A stretch of 62,899 nucleotides of DNA from Synechococcus sp. 1G10. Its GTDB lineage: Bacteria; Cyanobacteriota; Cyanobacteriia; PCC-6307; Cyanobiaceae. Both the position numbers and the translations under genes were made by a program. Position 1 is the first letter of the stretch, and the number at the start of each line of letters is the position of its first letter. This document shows, piece after piece, positions 28,685 through 38,880 of this stretch. The stretch is from positions 1 to 62,899 of the forward strand of contig NZ_NQKW01000019.1 of the NCBI RefSeq assembly GCF_002252625.1, read 5' to 3'. The notes beneath the pieces were generated by a model. That model had not been told where the DNA came from, searched no databases, and worked only from the letters and a program-made list of their open reading frames with translations.

Positions 28685-29097
28685 GAGGAACGCCGGCCCG
28701 GAGCCAGCATCAACCCGACGATCAGGCCCACCGCCGCCGCCACGCCGACCGCCAGCAGGGGCCGCTCGCGCACGGGCTTCTCGATCCGGGGCCTCAGGCT
28801 GGTGTTGAGTTCGTCGAGAAGATTCTCGAGCTGCTCCTCAAGCGGACCGATGCGATCCACCAGATCGCGGGTGCGGTCACCGGCCACATGGACCAGGTCG
28901 AGCAGTTGCTCCTGCACGCCGTGGGCGGTGCGGCCGGTCTGCTCGGCGATCACCGACACCACCTCATCAAGGCTGCCGCGGGTGGCCTCGAGGGTTTCGC
29001 GGGCCACCTGGGGCCATTCACGCTGGATGGTGGGGAGAAGGGCGTCGAAGCGCTCCCGGAAGCGATCCCGATTGATGGTGGGGATTTCAGGTTCCAT
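28681..29097 (-). CDS. DUF883-like (YqjD/ElaB-type) membrane-anchored helical protein
   Basis: The 138-residue product is mostly a long amphipathic helix region (EEVVSVIAEQTGR-like repeats, EQLLDLVHVAGDRTRDLVD). It ends in one C-terminal hydrophobic anchor preceded by RERPLLAVGVAAAVGLIVG, the classic YqjD tail. YqjD-type proteins bind ribosomes at the membrane in stationary phase in E. coli; whether this holds here is unknown. It is coupled to the DUF1469 gene and diverges from smc. Confidence 0.75.
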   Translation of the reverse strand: MEPEIPTINRDRFRERFDALLPTIQREWPQVARETLEATRGSLDEVVSVIAEQTGRTAHGVQEQLLDLVHVAGDRTRDLVDRIGPLEEQLENLLDELNTSLRPRIEKPVRERPLLAVGVAAAVGLIVGLMLAPGRRSS

Positions 29098-29201
29098 GAC
29101 GTGACGATCCTGGGGGGACTGTTGCTCCCACGATAGGTAGGGGCTTGAGATCGTCAGCAGCTCCGCTAGGTTTCAGCTGCTCAGCACTGCACGCGGGCCT
29201 G

Positions 29202-32200
29202 TTGGTTTACATCAATCAGGTCGAACTCGCCCAGTTCAAATCGTTCGGTGGAGCGATGGCGATCCGGCTGGAGCCATCCTTCACGGTGATCACCGGTCCG
29301 AACGGCTCAGGCAAGAGCAACATCCTCGATGCCGTTCTGTTCTGCCTGGGCCTGGCCAGCAGCCGCGGCATGCGCGCAGAGCGACTCCCCGATCTGATCA
29401 ACAGCGCCACGGTTCGCCAGGGCAAAGCTGCCGAAACGGTAGTGAGCGTGCGCTTTGACCTCAGCGACTGGCAGCCCGACCCAGCTGAAGCGGGACTTGA
29501 GCCCCCGGCGGAGGGCCCCTGGATTCAGACCGGGCAGAAGGAATGGACCGTGAGCCGGCGGCTGCGGCTGGCTCCCGGCGGTACCTACAGCAGCAGCTTC
29601 AGCTCCGATGGGGTCCCCTGCAACCTGCAGCAGCTGCAGACCCAGCTGCGCCGGCTGCGGGTGGATCCCGAGGGCAGCAACGTGGTGATGCAGGGGGATG
29701 TGACCCGGATCGTCTCAATGAGTGCCCGCGACCGCCGCGCCCTCATCGATGAACTGGCCGGGGTTGCCCTGTTCGATTCCCGCATCGAGCAGACCCGCGC
29801 CAAGCTCGATGAGGTGCAGGAGCGCCAGGAACGCTGCCGAATCGTCGAGCAGGAGCTGCTGGGGAGCCGCCAGCGGCTGGAGCGCGACTGCGCCAAGGCC
29901 CGCACTTACCAGGAGCTGCGCCTGCGCCAGCAGCTCGGCCGTCTGCAGGAGCAGGTGCTCGCCCATGAGCAGGCTGGCGGCCAGCTGGAGGCCCTGCGCC
30001 GGCGTCAGCAGGCCCTCGAGGCCCAGGAACAGAGCGACCGCACGGCCCTGACCGCTGCCCAGGAAGCCCTGGAGCAGGCCAGCAGTGGGCTCGCCCTTCT
30101 CCAGGCCGAAGTCAAGGCCCTCGGCGAAGACAGCCTGCTGGTGGTGCAGGCGGAGCTGGCCGGCCTGGAGACCAGCGCCCGCGAGCTGCAGCGCCAGGCG
30201 GAGCGACAGCAGCAGCAGGCTGAGGCGCTGCAGGGCCAGCGCCAGGACCTGCAGCGCCAGCGGCTGGACCTGCAGCGTCAGCGGCTGGAGCTCAGCGCCG
30301 ATGAGCAGCACACCGCCGCCCTGGATGCTGCGGCTCAGGCCTGCCTGAGCGCCGAAGGTGCCGTGGAGCTCTCCCGCCGGCGGCTGGGGGAGGTGGCGGG
30401 CCGCTCCGGCACCTGGCTGGAGGAGCAGAAGCGCCGCAGCCAGCGGCGGCAGGAGCTGCAGCAGGCGGTGGCTCCCCTGCTGGCGGAACAGCAGCAGCTC
30501 AGCGAGAGGCTGCGCCAGGCCGAGGAACGCCTGATCGAACTGGAGGCGGAGCTGGCCAGCGGGGACAGCGCCGACCACGACCAGCAGCGGCGCCTGCAGG
30601 AGCTGTTGAGCGAAGCCGAAGCCGTCCAGGCCCTGGTGGACCAGCAACAACGCCAGGCCCAGGACCTGGCCGAAGCCCTCGCCCTGCAGCAACGCACCCG
30701 CACCCGACTGGAGCAGGAGCAGACCCAGCTGGAGCGGGAGATTGCCCGGATCGAAAGCCGCCGCGACACTCTCCAGGAAAGCCGTGGCACCGGCGCCCTG
30801 CGCCTGCTGCTGGAGGCCGGCCTCGGCGGGCTGCATGGTCCTGTGGCCCAGCTCGCCGAGGTGGAGGAGCGCTTCCGGCTGGCCCTGGAGGTGGCCGCCG
30901 GCGGCCGCCTGGCCCAGGTGGTGGTCGACGACGACCGCATCGCTTCAGAGGCGATCGAGCTGCTCAAGAGCCGCCGGGCCGGTCGACTCACCTTTCTGCC
31001 ACTCAACAAGATCCGCGGCGGCGGCAGTGGCGGCAGCAGCAGCGGCAGCGCCGCCCTGGAGCGGGGCGGTGCCGGTGGCCGCTCCGGCGCTGGCGGACTG
31101 GTGGGGCGCGCCGTCGATCTGCTCCGCTTCGAGCCCGTGTACACGGAGGTCTTCCGCCACGTCTTCGGCGACACCCTGGTGTTCGAAGACCTGGCCAGCG
31201 CCCGCCGCGAGCTCGGCCGCTGCCGGGCCGTGACCCTGGAGGGGGAACTGCTGGAGCGCAGCGGGGCCATGACCGGCGGCAGCCTGCAGCAACGCTCCGG
31301 CCAGCTCAGCTTCGGGCGTGCGGGGGAGCAGGACGAGGCGGAGCCCCACCGGCAGCGCCTGCTGGAGCTGGGGGAGAGCCTGGTGGCCTGCCGTCGCCGC
31401 GAGGCCGACCTGGGCCGCCAGCTGGAGCAGCTGCGCCCTGTGCTACAGGAGGGCCAGCAGCGCAGGGCCGCTCTGACGGCGGAGCGGGCCGCGGCAGAGC
31501 GCGCCCTGGGGCCCCAGCTGCAACGGCTGGAGCAGCTCCAGCAACGCTGCAGCCAACACCAGGCCAGCCTGGAGAGCGGCCGCCAGCGCAGCCAGCAGCT
31601 GGAGCAAGAGCTGGCCCCCTTGCTGCTGGAGCTGGCCGGACTGGAAATAGCCGAGGCCGAGGCCCAGGAGTCGGGAGACAGTGCCCGCTGGCAGGGCCTG
31701 CAGCACGACCTGGAGACGGCCGATCAACGGCTGGCCGCCGCCCGCGAGCAGCGTGACATTCTGCTGCTGGCCCAGCGGGAGCGCAGCTTGAGCCTCACCC
31801 GTCTTGGTGATCAACTCGAAGCTCTCACCCTGGAGGAATCGCGGCTGCAGCAGGCCGTGCTCAACCTGGCCGAGGAACACCGCCTGCGCCGCGAGCAGGA
31901 ATGCCAGGGCGAGGAGCGGCGGGCGGAACTGGAGATGCAACAGCAGCAGTTGCAGGAACGCTTCGGCGAACGGCGCCGGGCTCGCGATGCCGCCGAAGCC
32001 CAGGTGGGCCAGCAGCGGCAGGCCGTCCAGCAACGGCAGTGGGAGCTGCAACGGCTGGGGGAGGAGCGTCTGTCGCTCAGCGAGCAGGAGCGGGCCCTGG
32101 CCCTGCGGCTGGAGGCGATGGAACGGACCCTGCCCGATCCTCTCCCCGAGATCCCCGAGGAGCTGCGCTCAGCAGGCCTCGAGGCGCTTCAGCAGGAGTT

Positions 32201-32822
32201 GCAGCGGCTGCAGCAGCGCATGGAAGCCCTCGAGCCGGTGAACATGCTGGCCCTGGAGGAACTGGAGCAGCTGGAGCAGCGTCTGGCCGACCTGGCCGCC
32301 CGGCTGGAGGTTCTCTCCAGCGAAAGGGAGGAGTTGCTGCTGCGCATCGAAACGGTCGCCACGCTGCGCCAGGAGGCGTTCCTCGAGGCCTTCCACGCTG
32401 TGGATGGCCATTTCCGCACAATCTTCGCCGGACTCTCCGAAGGCGAAGGGCACCTGCAGCTGGAGAACGAGACCCAGCCGCTTGAGGGCGGTCTCACCCT
32501 GGTGGCCCACCCCAAGGGCAAGACCGTGCGCCGTCTGGCTTCGATGTCGGGCGGGGAAAAATCTCTCACAGCCCTGAGCTTCCTGTTCGCCCTGCAGCGC
32601 TTCCGTCCCTCCCCCTTCTATGCCCTCGATGAAGTCGACAGCTTTCTCGATGGGGTCAATGTGGAGAGGCTGGCCGCACTGATCGCCAGCCAGGCCGATC
32701 AGGCCCAGTTCCTGGTGGTCAGCCACCGCCGGCCGATGATCGCCGCGGCCACCCGCACGGTGGGGGTGACCCAGGCCCGCGGCGCCCACACCCAGGTGGT
32801 CGGGATGCCCACCGCCGCCTGA
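29202..32822 (+). CDS. smc: Chromosome segregation protein SMC
   Basis: SMC forms a ring-shaped dimer with ScpA/ScpB that compacts and separates chromosomes. The 1206-residue product has an N-terminal head with GPNGSGKSN at 32-40, two long coiled-coil arms rich in Gln/Leu/Arg/Glu, and a hinge near the middle (LEVAAGGRLAQVVVDDDRIA to DLLRFEPVYTEVFRHVFG). The C-terminal head has SMSGGEKSLTAL and FYALDEVDSFLD. The start is taken as TTG 29202 because the product then begins MVYINQVELAQFKSFGG, as in relatives. The hinge carries a Gly/Ser-rich insertion and the N-terminal arm a tandem heptad repeat. Confidence 0.96.
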   Translation: MVYINQVELAQFKSFGGAMAIRLEPSFTVITGPNGSGKSNILDAVLFCLGLASSRGMRAERLPDLINSATVRQGKAAETVVSVRFDLSDWQPDPAEAGLEPPAEGPWIQTGQKEWTVSRRLRLAPGGTYSSSFSSDGVPCNLQQLQTQLRRLRVDPEGSNVVMQGDVTRIVSMSARDRRALIDELAGVALFDSRIEQTRAKLDEVQERQERCRIVEQELLGSRQRLERDCAKARTYQELRLRQQLGRLQEQVLAHEQAGGQLEALRRRQQALEAQEQSDRTALTAAQEALEQASSGLALLQAEVKALGEDSLLVVQAELAGLETSARELQRQAERQQQQAEALQGQRQDLQRQRLDLQRQRLELSADEQHTAALDAAAQACLSAEGAVELSRRRLGEVAGRSGTWLEEQKRRSQRRQELQQAVAPLLAEQQQLSERLRQAEERLIELEAELASGDSADHDQQRRLQELLSEAEAVQALVDQQQRQAQDLAEALALQQRTRTRLEQEQTQLEREIARIESRRDTLQESRGTGALRLLLEAGLGGLHGPVAQLAEVEERFRLALEVAAGGRLAQVVVDDDRIASEAIELLKSRRAGRLTFLPLNKIRGGGSGGSSSGSAALERGGAGGRSGAGGLVGRAVDLLRFEPVYTEVFRHVFGDTLVFEDLASARRELGRCRAVTLEGELLERSGAMTGGSLQQRSGQLSFGRAGEQDEAEPHRQRLLELGESLVACRRREADLGRQLEQLRPVLQEGQQRRAALTAERAAAERALGPQLQRLEQLQQRCSQHQASLESGRQRSQQLEQELAPLLLELAGLEIAEAEAQESGDSARWQGLQHDLETADQRLAAAREQRDILLLAQRERSLSLTRLGDQLEALTLEESRLQQAVLNLAEEHRLRREQECQGEERRAELEMQQQQLQERFGERRRARDAAEAQVGQQRQAVQQRQWELQRLGEERLSLSEQERALALRLEAMERTLPDPLPEIPEELRSAGLEALQQELQRLQQRMEALEPVNMLALEELEQLEQRLADLAARLEVLSSEREELLLRIETVATLRQEAFLEAFHAVDGHFRTIFAGLSEGEGHLQLENETQPLEGGLTLVAHPKGKTVRRLASMSGGEKSLTALSFLFALQRFRPSPFYALDEVDSFLDGVNVERLAALIASQADQAQFLVVSHRRPMIAAATRTVGVTQARGAHTQVVGMPTAA
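30231..30293 (+). repeat. Three 21-nt tandem units inside smc
   Basis: Three in-frame 21-nt units encode the heptads QGQRQDL, QRQRLDL and QRQRLEL in the coiled coil. The last two units are nearly identical in DNA. This suggests recent expansion by slippage in a tract where a heptad insertion is tolerated. Confidence 0.7.
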
Positions 32823-32887
32823 CCCGGTGCGGTGAGCCACAATGACTTGAGCACCCACCCTGCCTACACCCGCCCGGGAACTGGCCT

Positions 32888-33898
32888 TTGACCTCTTCTT
32901 TCCCTCCGTCCGCCGATCCTTCCGGCGGCGCCCCCAGCGACAGGCTCTGGCTGCGCTCCGAGCTGATGGGGACTCAGGTGATCACCCGCGACACCGGCCG
33001 CCGGCTGGGGGTGGTGGGCGAAGTGGTGGTCGATATCGACCGGCGTGAGGTCGTGGCACTCGGCCTGCGCGACAACCCCCTCACCCGCTTCCTGCCGGGC
33101 CTGCCCCGCTGGATGCCACTGGACCGGATACGCCAGGTAGGCGACGTGGTGCTGGTTGACTCCGCCGATTCCCTGGCCGAGGGGTTCAACCCCGACCGTT
33201 ACAGCAAGGTGATCAACTGCCAGGTCATCAGCGAATCGGGCGAACAACTGGGCCGGGTGCTCGGCTTCAGCTTCGACATCGAAACCGGCGAGCTCACCAC
33301 CCTGGTGCTGGGAGCCCTCGGTGTTCCCCTGCTCGGCGAAGGGGTGCTGAGCACCTGGGAACTGAGCGTCGAGGAGATCGTCAGCAGCGGCCCTGATCGG
33401 ATCATCGTCTACGAGGGCGCCGAAGAGAAACTCAAGCAACTGGGCAGCGGCCTGCTCGAGAAACTGGGCATCGGTGGACCCAGCTGGGAGCAGGAGGAAC
33501 GGGATCGCTTCCGCCAGACCATGGTGCCGGTCGAGAACCAGCTGGCCTCCGGTCAGCCCATTGCGCAGGAGCAACGCAGGATCCAGCCCGCCTCCAGCCG
33601 CGCCGTGCAGGTGGAGGAGCAGGAGGAACTGGAATATGTGGAGCTTGAACGCCGCCGGCAGGAACCCCTGCGCCAGCGTCGCTACCTCGACGAGGACGAG
33701 TACGACGACGAGCCGCGCCGCCGCAGCCCCTTGCCCCAGCAGCCCCGCCAGGCATCGTTGCGCCCCAGAGAAGATGAGCGCCAGCCCCTCGATGTGGAGC
33801 CCGAGCCCTACCGGGAGATGCAGGACCCTGAACCGGAGGTGCTGGATACCCCAGTTCGGCCCCGCACGAATGAGGAGCGGTTCAGCGATCCCTGGTGA
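32888..33898 (+). CDS. PRC-barrel domain protein
   Basis: The 336-residue product has two PRC-barrel units, LGVVGEVVVDIDRREVVALGLR and then LGRVLGFSFDIETGELTTLVLG. A charged, disordered-looking C-terminal half rich in Arg, Glu, Pro and Gln follows (RRRQEPLRQRRYLDEDEYDDE). PRC barrels bind RNA or proteins in RimM and photosynthetic reaction-centre H subunits. It starts at a TTG 65 nt after smc on the same strand, so it may share a message. Its role is unknown. Confidence 0.8.
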   Translation: MTSSFPPSADPSGGAPSDRLWLRSELMGTQVITRDTGRRLGVVGEVVVDIDRREVVALGLRDNPLTRFLPGLPRWMPLDRIRQVGDVVLVDSADSLAEGFNPDRYSKVINCQVISESGEQLGRVLGFSFDIETGELTTLVLGALGVPLLGEGVLSTWELSVEEIVSSGPDRIIVYEGAEEKLKQLGSGLLEKLGIGGPSWEQEERDRFRQTMVPVENQLASGQPIAQEQRRIQPASSRAVQVEEQEELEYVELERRRQEPLRQRRYLDEDEYDDEPRRRSPLPQQPRQASLRPREDERQPLDVEPEPYREMQDPEPEVLDTPVRPRTNEERFSDPW

Positions 33899-33937
33899 GT
33901 GAGGCCAGGGATCGGCCAGCCGGCGGCCAGCCAGGCC

Positions 33938-34366
33938 TTACGAGGCCGGGTTGAAGTTCAGAGAAGCCGAGTTGACGCAGTAACGCAGGCCCGTGGGACC
34001 GGGGCCATCGTGAAAGAGGTGACCGAGGTGGGCCTCACACTTGGCACAGCGGATTTCCGTTCGCACCATGCCGTGACTGCGGTCCTCGATGGTGGTGATC
34101 GCCGCGGGATCGAGCCCGTCCCAGAAGCTGGGCCAGCCCGTGCCGGAATCAAACTTGGCATTGGAGCCGAACAGGGGAGACCCGCAGCAGATGCAGTCGT
34201 AGCGGCCCTCCTGCTTGGTGTTCCAGTAAGCGCCTGTGAAGGCCCGCTCGGTCCCACCGCAACGGGCCACCTGGTACTGCTCCGGAGTCAGGCGCTCGCG
34301 CCAGTCGGGATCTGAAGGGGATGGCGAGTCGGCGACCGCGTCGGGGCTGGCCATGGTGCGCAACAT
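33938..34366 (-). CDS. msrB: Peptide-methionine (R)-S-oxide reductase
   Basis: MsrB reduces methionine-R-sulfoxide in proteins, repairing oxidative damage. The 142-residue product has both zinc CxxC pairs (CICCG and [12 protein letters not shown]), the substrate loop GTGWPSFW and the catalytic cysteine in [11 protein letters not shown]. There is no signal peptide, so it is cytosolic. It follows the LpxB-like gene by 15 nt and probably shares its transcript. MLRTMASPD at the start leaves a choice of two ATGs. Confidence 0.95.
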   Translation of the reverse strand: MLRTMASPDAVADSPSPSDPDWRERLTPEQYQVARCGGTERAFTGAYWNTKQEGRYDCICCGSPLFGSNAKFDSGTGWPSFWDGLDPAAITTIEDRSHGMVRTEIRCAKCEAHLGHLFHDGPGPTGLRYCVNSASLNFNPAS

Positions 34367-34381
34367 TCTGTTGGTGTCAAT

Positions 34382-35665
34382 TTAGGCAGCGGGCAGAAGC
34401 TCCTGCACCATCGCCGCCAGGGCCGCCACAGCCCCGGGCTGCCCCCGCAGACTGCGCAGATCGTCGCGCTGACCCCGCAGCCGCTCGGGGTGGGCCAGCC
34501 ACTCGTTGGCCTCGGCAGCAATCTCCGCCGGCGTGATCGCCCCGACCCGCTCAGGCACCACGGCACGACCTGCCGAGATGTTCGGCCAGGCCAGAAACCC
34601 CCGCTGGCGCATCCGCCAGGCCGTCAGCGCCAGGCCCAGCAACCAGCGCAACAGGGGCAGGCGCGCCACCAGACCGAGCCAGCCGTCCCAGGCCTGCATC
34701 ACCTGCAGATGCTGGGTGGGCACCAGAACGATCATCGGCACCCCGAGGGCCCCCAGCTCGGCGGTGTTCGCCCCCACGGTGGTGAGCGCCAGAGCGCACT
34801 GGCTGAGGGCGGCGTGGGCCGGGTGCTGCTCGAACAGCAGAATGGGCGTGCCGGCACCGCTGATCAGCCAGCGCTGGCCGGAATCCGGCTCCGGCACCAG
34901 CAGCCGCGGCGGCTGGCCGCCGTAATAACGCTGAATCGGGTTACCACTGTCTCCATAGGCCAGCAGATCGGCCACGCTGGTGGTGGGCGCCACCGGCAGA
35001 AGGAACCGACACCCAGGCCGCAGGCGGGCAAGGCGATCGGCTGTCTCGAGCAAAAAGGGAACGCCCACCTGCAACTTGGCCCGCTTGGAGCCGGGCAGCA
35101 GGGCCACCCATTCGCCTTCGGGCAGGGGGGCCACCGCCCGCGCCTCCTCGGAGAGATCGGCCATCAGATCACCCACCACGGTGCAGCGCTGGCGCCAGCG
35201 GGGAGGCAACCGGGTGGCGGCCTCGGGGCCCATGGCAGCAATGCGGTCGTTCCAGCGCGGCCACCGGGCCACCCACTCGGCGTAGGTGAGGTGGCGGTAG
35301 CCAAGGCGAGCCGAAAGCAGCACGGTCCAGAACTGATCACCCCCCAGGAACACCACCACTCCATGGGCCGGCCAGGGCCCATGGCGGCGGGGGCTGAGCA
35401 GGAGCCCCCAGAACCGGCGGGCGGGCACGATGCGGGAGAAGAAGCCAAGCTCGCGAGCCACCCGCGCCTCGGATCCGGTGGCGTTGGGACAGGGCACGAG
35501 CACCAGCTCCAGAGAGCAGGCCGCTCCAGGAACAAGAGGCTGAAGCGCGAGCTGCCTGTGCAGGCGCTGGGCCAGGGGGCGTACCCAGGTGGTGAGCTCG
35601 CCCGGTCCGTTGCACACCAGCACGATCGCTGTGGTGGGCGGGAGGCTCGGGGGCGGCTCTCTCAA
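34382..35665 (-). CDS. Lipid-A-disaccharide-synthase-like protein
   Basis: The 427-residue product resembles the cyanobacterial 'LpxB-related' glycosyltransferase family of unknown acceptor: VLVCNGPGELTTWVRPLAQRL near the start, GGDQFWTVLLSARLGYRHLTY, VALLPGSKRAKLQ in the middle and LTTVGANTAELGALGVPMIVLV, a nucleotide-sugar-binding-like loop. True LpxB makes lipid A; whether this enzyme does so is open. It begins 17 nt after the tRNA-Leu gene on the same strand and runs into msrB. Confidence 0.75.
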   Translation of the reverse strand: MREPPPSLPPTTAIVLVCNGPGELTTWVRPLAQRLHRQLALQPLVPGAACSLELVLVPCPNATGSEARVARELGFFSRIVPARRFWGLLLSPRRHGPWPAHGVVVFLGGDQFWTVLLSARLGYRHLTYAEWVARWPRWNDRIAAMGPEAATRLPPRWRQRCTVVGDLMADLSEEARAVAPLPEGEWVALLPGSKRAKLQVGVPFLLETADRLARLRPGCRFLLPVAPTTSVADLLAYGDSGNPIQRYYGGQPPRLLVPEPDSGQRWLISGAGTPILLFEQHPAHAALSQCALALTTVGANTAELGALGVPMIVLVPTQHLQVMQAWDGWLGLVARLPLLRWLLGLALTAWRMRQRGFLAWPNISAGRAVVPERVGAITPAEIAAEANEWLAHPERLRGQRDDLRSLRGQPGAVAALAAMVQELLPAA

Positions 35666-35682
35666 GTTGTGGGAAAGAAAAA

Positions 35683-35764
35683 TGCGGATGGCGAGACTTG
35701 AACTCGCAAGGCCGAAGCCACACGCCCCTCAAACGTGCGTGTCTACCAATTCCACCACATCCGC
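35683..35764 (-). tRNA. tRNA-Leu (anticodon GAG)
   Basis: On the reverse strand the gene starts GCGGATG and its 3' strand CATCCGC plus A73 closes a perfect 7-bp acceptor stem. The anticodon loop is TTGAGGG, giving GAG, which reads CUC/CUU leucine codons. The 82-nt length with a class II variable arm (TGGCTTCGGCC) and a T-loop GAGTTCAAGTCTC fit tRNA-Leu. CCA is not encoded. Confidence 0.95.
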
Positions 35765-35890
35765 GTGGCCGTCAGGAGTCTGAACTCCCTTCGGCTCGTC
35801 AATATACCCATCACCCGTTCCGGACTCCGCCCCACGGAGGTGCCAAGGGTCAGCGCTGATACAGTCCGCAGCGGCCTGGACCCACCACGG

Positions 35891-37243
<1,353 letters not shown>

Positions 37244-37277
37244 TCCGCTGGCTTTGTTCGGTCACGAAACTCCAGGC

Positions 37278-37604
37278 TCAGCCCAGGGACTGGCTGTGGC
37301 GCAGCACCTGGGTGAGCAATCCCTGCTGACCAACCACCAGCTCCCGCAGCAGGCTGATCAACCCCACCCAGATCACCGGGGTCACATCGACACCGCCGAT
37401 GGCGGGGATCAATCGCCGGCTGAAGCGCAGCAGACCCTCCGTCGGCAAGCCGATCAGCTGCATCGCCCCCCGGTTCAGGTCCACTTGCGGATACCAGGTG
37501 AGCACGATGCGGAACAGGAACAGCAGGGTCCAGGCCGCCAGGGCCAGGGCCAACACGGCATGCAGCAACGGCAGGCCAGACGCCAGCACGGAAACGGCCG
37601 TCAC
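37278..37604 (-). CDS. YggT/Ycf19 family membrane protein
   Basis: The 108-residue product has two membrane helices ([21 protein letters not shown] and [18 protein letters not shown]) around the family core [10 protein letters not shown] and [21 protein letters not shown]. YggT proteins are linked to osmotic response and cell-division or thylakoid structures; the function here is not known. It diverges from psbX. Confidence 0.88.
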   Translation of the reverse strand: MTAVSVLASGLPLLHAVLALALAAWTLLFLFRIVLTWYPQVDLNRGAMQLIGLPTEGLLRFSRRLIPAIGGVDVTPVIWVGLISLLRELVVGQQGLLTQVLRHSQSLG

Positions 37605-37681
37605 AAAGCGGTAAGCAGGGGCGGGGCCATCGTAGGAAGTGGGCGCAGCTGCCTAAGATCCCACTCGGATCTCATGGCGCC

Positions 37682-37804
37682 ATGACCCCCTCCCTCTCCA
37701 ACTTCCTGAGCAGCCTCGTCTACGGAGCGATGATCGTTGTGATTCCGATCAGCATCGCCTTGGTTCTGATCAGCCAGAACGACCAAGTTGACCGCAAGCT
37801 TTGA
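37682..37804 (+). CDS. psbX: Photosystem II protein X
   Basis: PsbX is a single-helix subunit at the edge of PSII near cytochrome b559 and the QB site. The 40-residue product starts [20 protein letters not shown] and ends [10 protein letters not shown], the conserved PsbX tail. It is followed 93 nt later by ycf66, the usual picocyanobacterial order. Confidence 0.95.
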   Translation: MTPSLSNFLSSLVYGAMIVVIPISIALVLISQNDQVDRKL

Positions 37805-37860
37805 GTTGACGCTGGTATCGCGGGTCAAGGTCCCTAAACTGGTTTCAACCGTTCACCCCT

Positions 37861-37884
37861 GGCGGACGGGAAAAGTCGTTCGCC
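37861..37884 (+). promoter_or_regulatory. Hairpin between psbX and ycf66
   Basis: GGCGGACG (37861-37868) pairs fully with CGTTCGCC (37877-37884), one pair being G-U, around the loop GGAAAAGT. It ends 13 nt before the ycf66 GTG start. No T-run follows. It could be an attenuator, a processing site or a translational control element. Confidence 0.4.
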
Positions 37885-37897
37885 TGAGGTTTCAGAC

Positions 37898-38845
37898 GTG
37901 GTCAATGCCAGCCTGAACTGGGCCAGCATCGTCGGCATCGTGTTGGCCGTCGGTGGTGCGTTCCTCTATTTCATGAGGAGCTTCAAGCCAGCCCTCGCCC
38001 GCGACTACGACGTCTTCTTCGCTGCGATCGGTCTGCTCTGCGGCGGAATTCTCTTCTTCCAGGGCTGGCGGCTCGATCCGATCCTTCAATTCGGCCAGTT
38101 CCTGCTGGCGGGCACAACGGTCTTTTTCGCATACGAAAGCGTTCGCCTGCGGGGCGTGACCACTGAGCAGGCGCGGCGCTCCTCCTATTTCGACGACGAC
38201 GAACCCTTGCCTGCCAAACCCAGGATGGGCGGCCGCGCCGGCTGGGACGACGACACTGACCGCTTCGAGGAACCCCAGCCCCTGCGGCGACGGATCCGAT
38301 CACCCCTCACCGAAGAACTGGAGGACGATGCCAGCTTCTACCGGCCCCGTCGTGAGGCGGCCAGGCCTGCCATTCCCGAGCGGGCCGCCAGCCGTCGCCC
38401 CCCAACCGACAGCAGCTGGGATGCAGACGAGCCCAGCCCCCGCCGTGAATCTGAGTCCTACGGCAGCCGCAGCGTTGCCCCATCCAGTGCCGCAGCCTCA
38501 GGAGCGGCCTTTGGCTCCCGCCGCCGCGAGCGCGACAGCGGGGTAGAGCCCCGCCGCGGCAGCCGTCCGATGCCCAGCTCCGAGTCCATGCCCCGCTCCA
38601 GCCGCCGACCCGGACCTGCGGGTGCCACTGAACCCTCCAGCCCATCCCCTGGTGTTCCCCAGGGCACACCGATCCGCAGCCGCCCCAGCGCCGCAACCAC
38701 CAACAACCCGATCTCAAGCTCCGCTGCCGGTGCCGGCCCTGCAGCCAGCCCTGCCACCCCCGTGAGCGACGCCGACTACACCCCCCTGCGGCCCGCCCCC
38801 TCCAGCAGCCGCCCTCGGGACAACAGCTCCCGTTTCGACAGCTGA
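37898..38845 (+). CDS. ycf66: Ycf66 family protein
   Basis: The first ~85 residues hold the Ycf66 domain: helices in WASIVGIVLAVGGAFLYFMR, DVFFAAIGLLCGGILFF and ILQFGQFLLAGTTVFFAYES. The rest (to residue 315) is a long low-complexity tail rich in Arg, Pro, Ser and Asp that is likely disordered. Ycf66 is found across cyanobacteria and some plastids, with unknown function. The start is a GTG. The stop TGA overlaps the frame of the next lipoprotein gene. Confidence 0.9.
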   Translation: MVNASLNWASIVGIVLAVGGAFLYFMRSFKPALARDYDVFFAAIGLLCGGILFFQGWRLDPILQFGQFLLAGTTVFFAYESVRLRGVTTEQARRSSYFDDDEPLPAKPRMGGRAGWDDDTDRFEEPQPLRRRIRSPLTEELEDDASFYRPRREAARPAIPERAASRRPPTDSSWDADEPSPRRESESYGSRSVAPSSAAASGAAFGSRRRERDSGVEPRRGSRPMPSSESMPRSSRRPGPAGATEPSSPSPGVPQGTPIRSRPSAATTNNPISSSAAGAGPAASPATPVSDADYTPLRPAPSSSRPRDNSSRFDS

Positions 38846-38880
38846 TCACAACACCGAGGACCGCCTCCCTGGCGGCGATC

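Noticed and set aside
33901-33937. GGCCAGC direct repeats after the PRC-barrel gene as a repeat array
   Set aside because: Only two short copies within a GC-rich spacer; no regular spacing, so neither a CRISPR nor a terminator.
37847-37890. Possible glutamine (glnA/downstream-peptide) riboswitch before ycf66
   Set aside because: CGTTCACC and GGACGG resemble parts of that class, but the closing GAACG arm is missing and the simple hairpin explains the pairing better.
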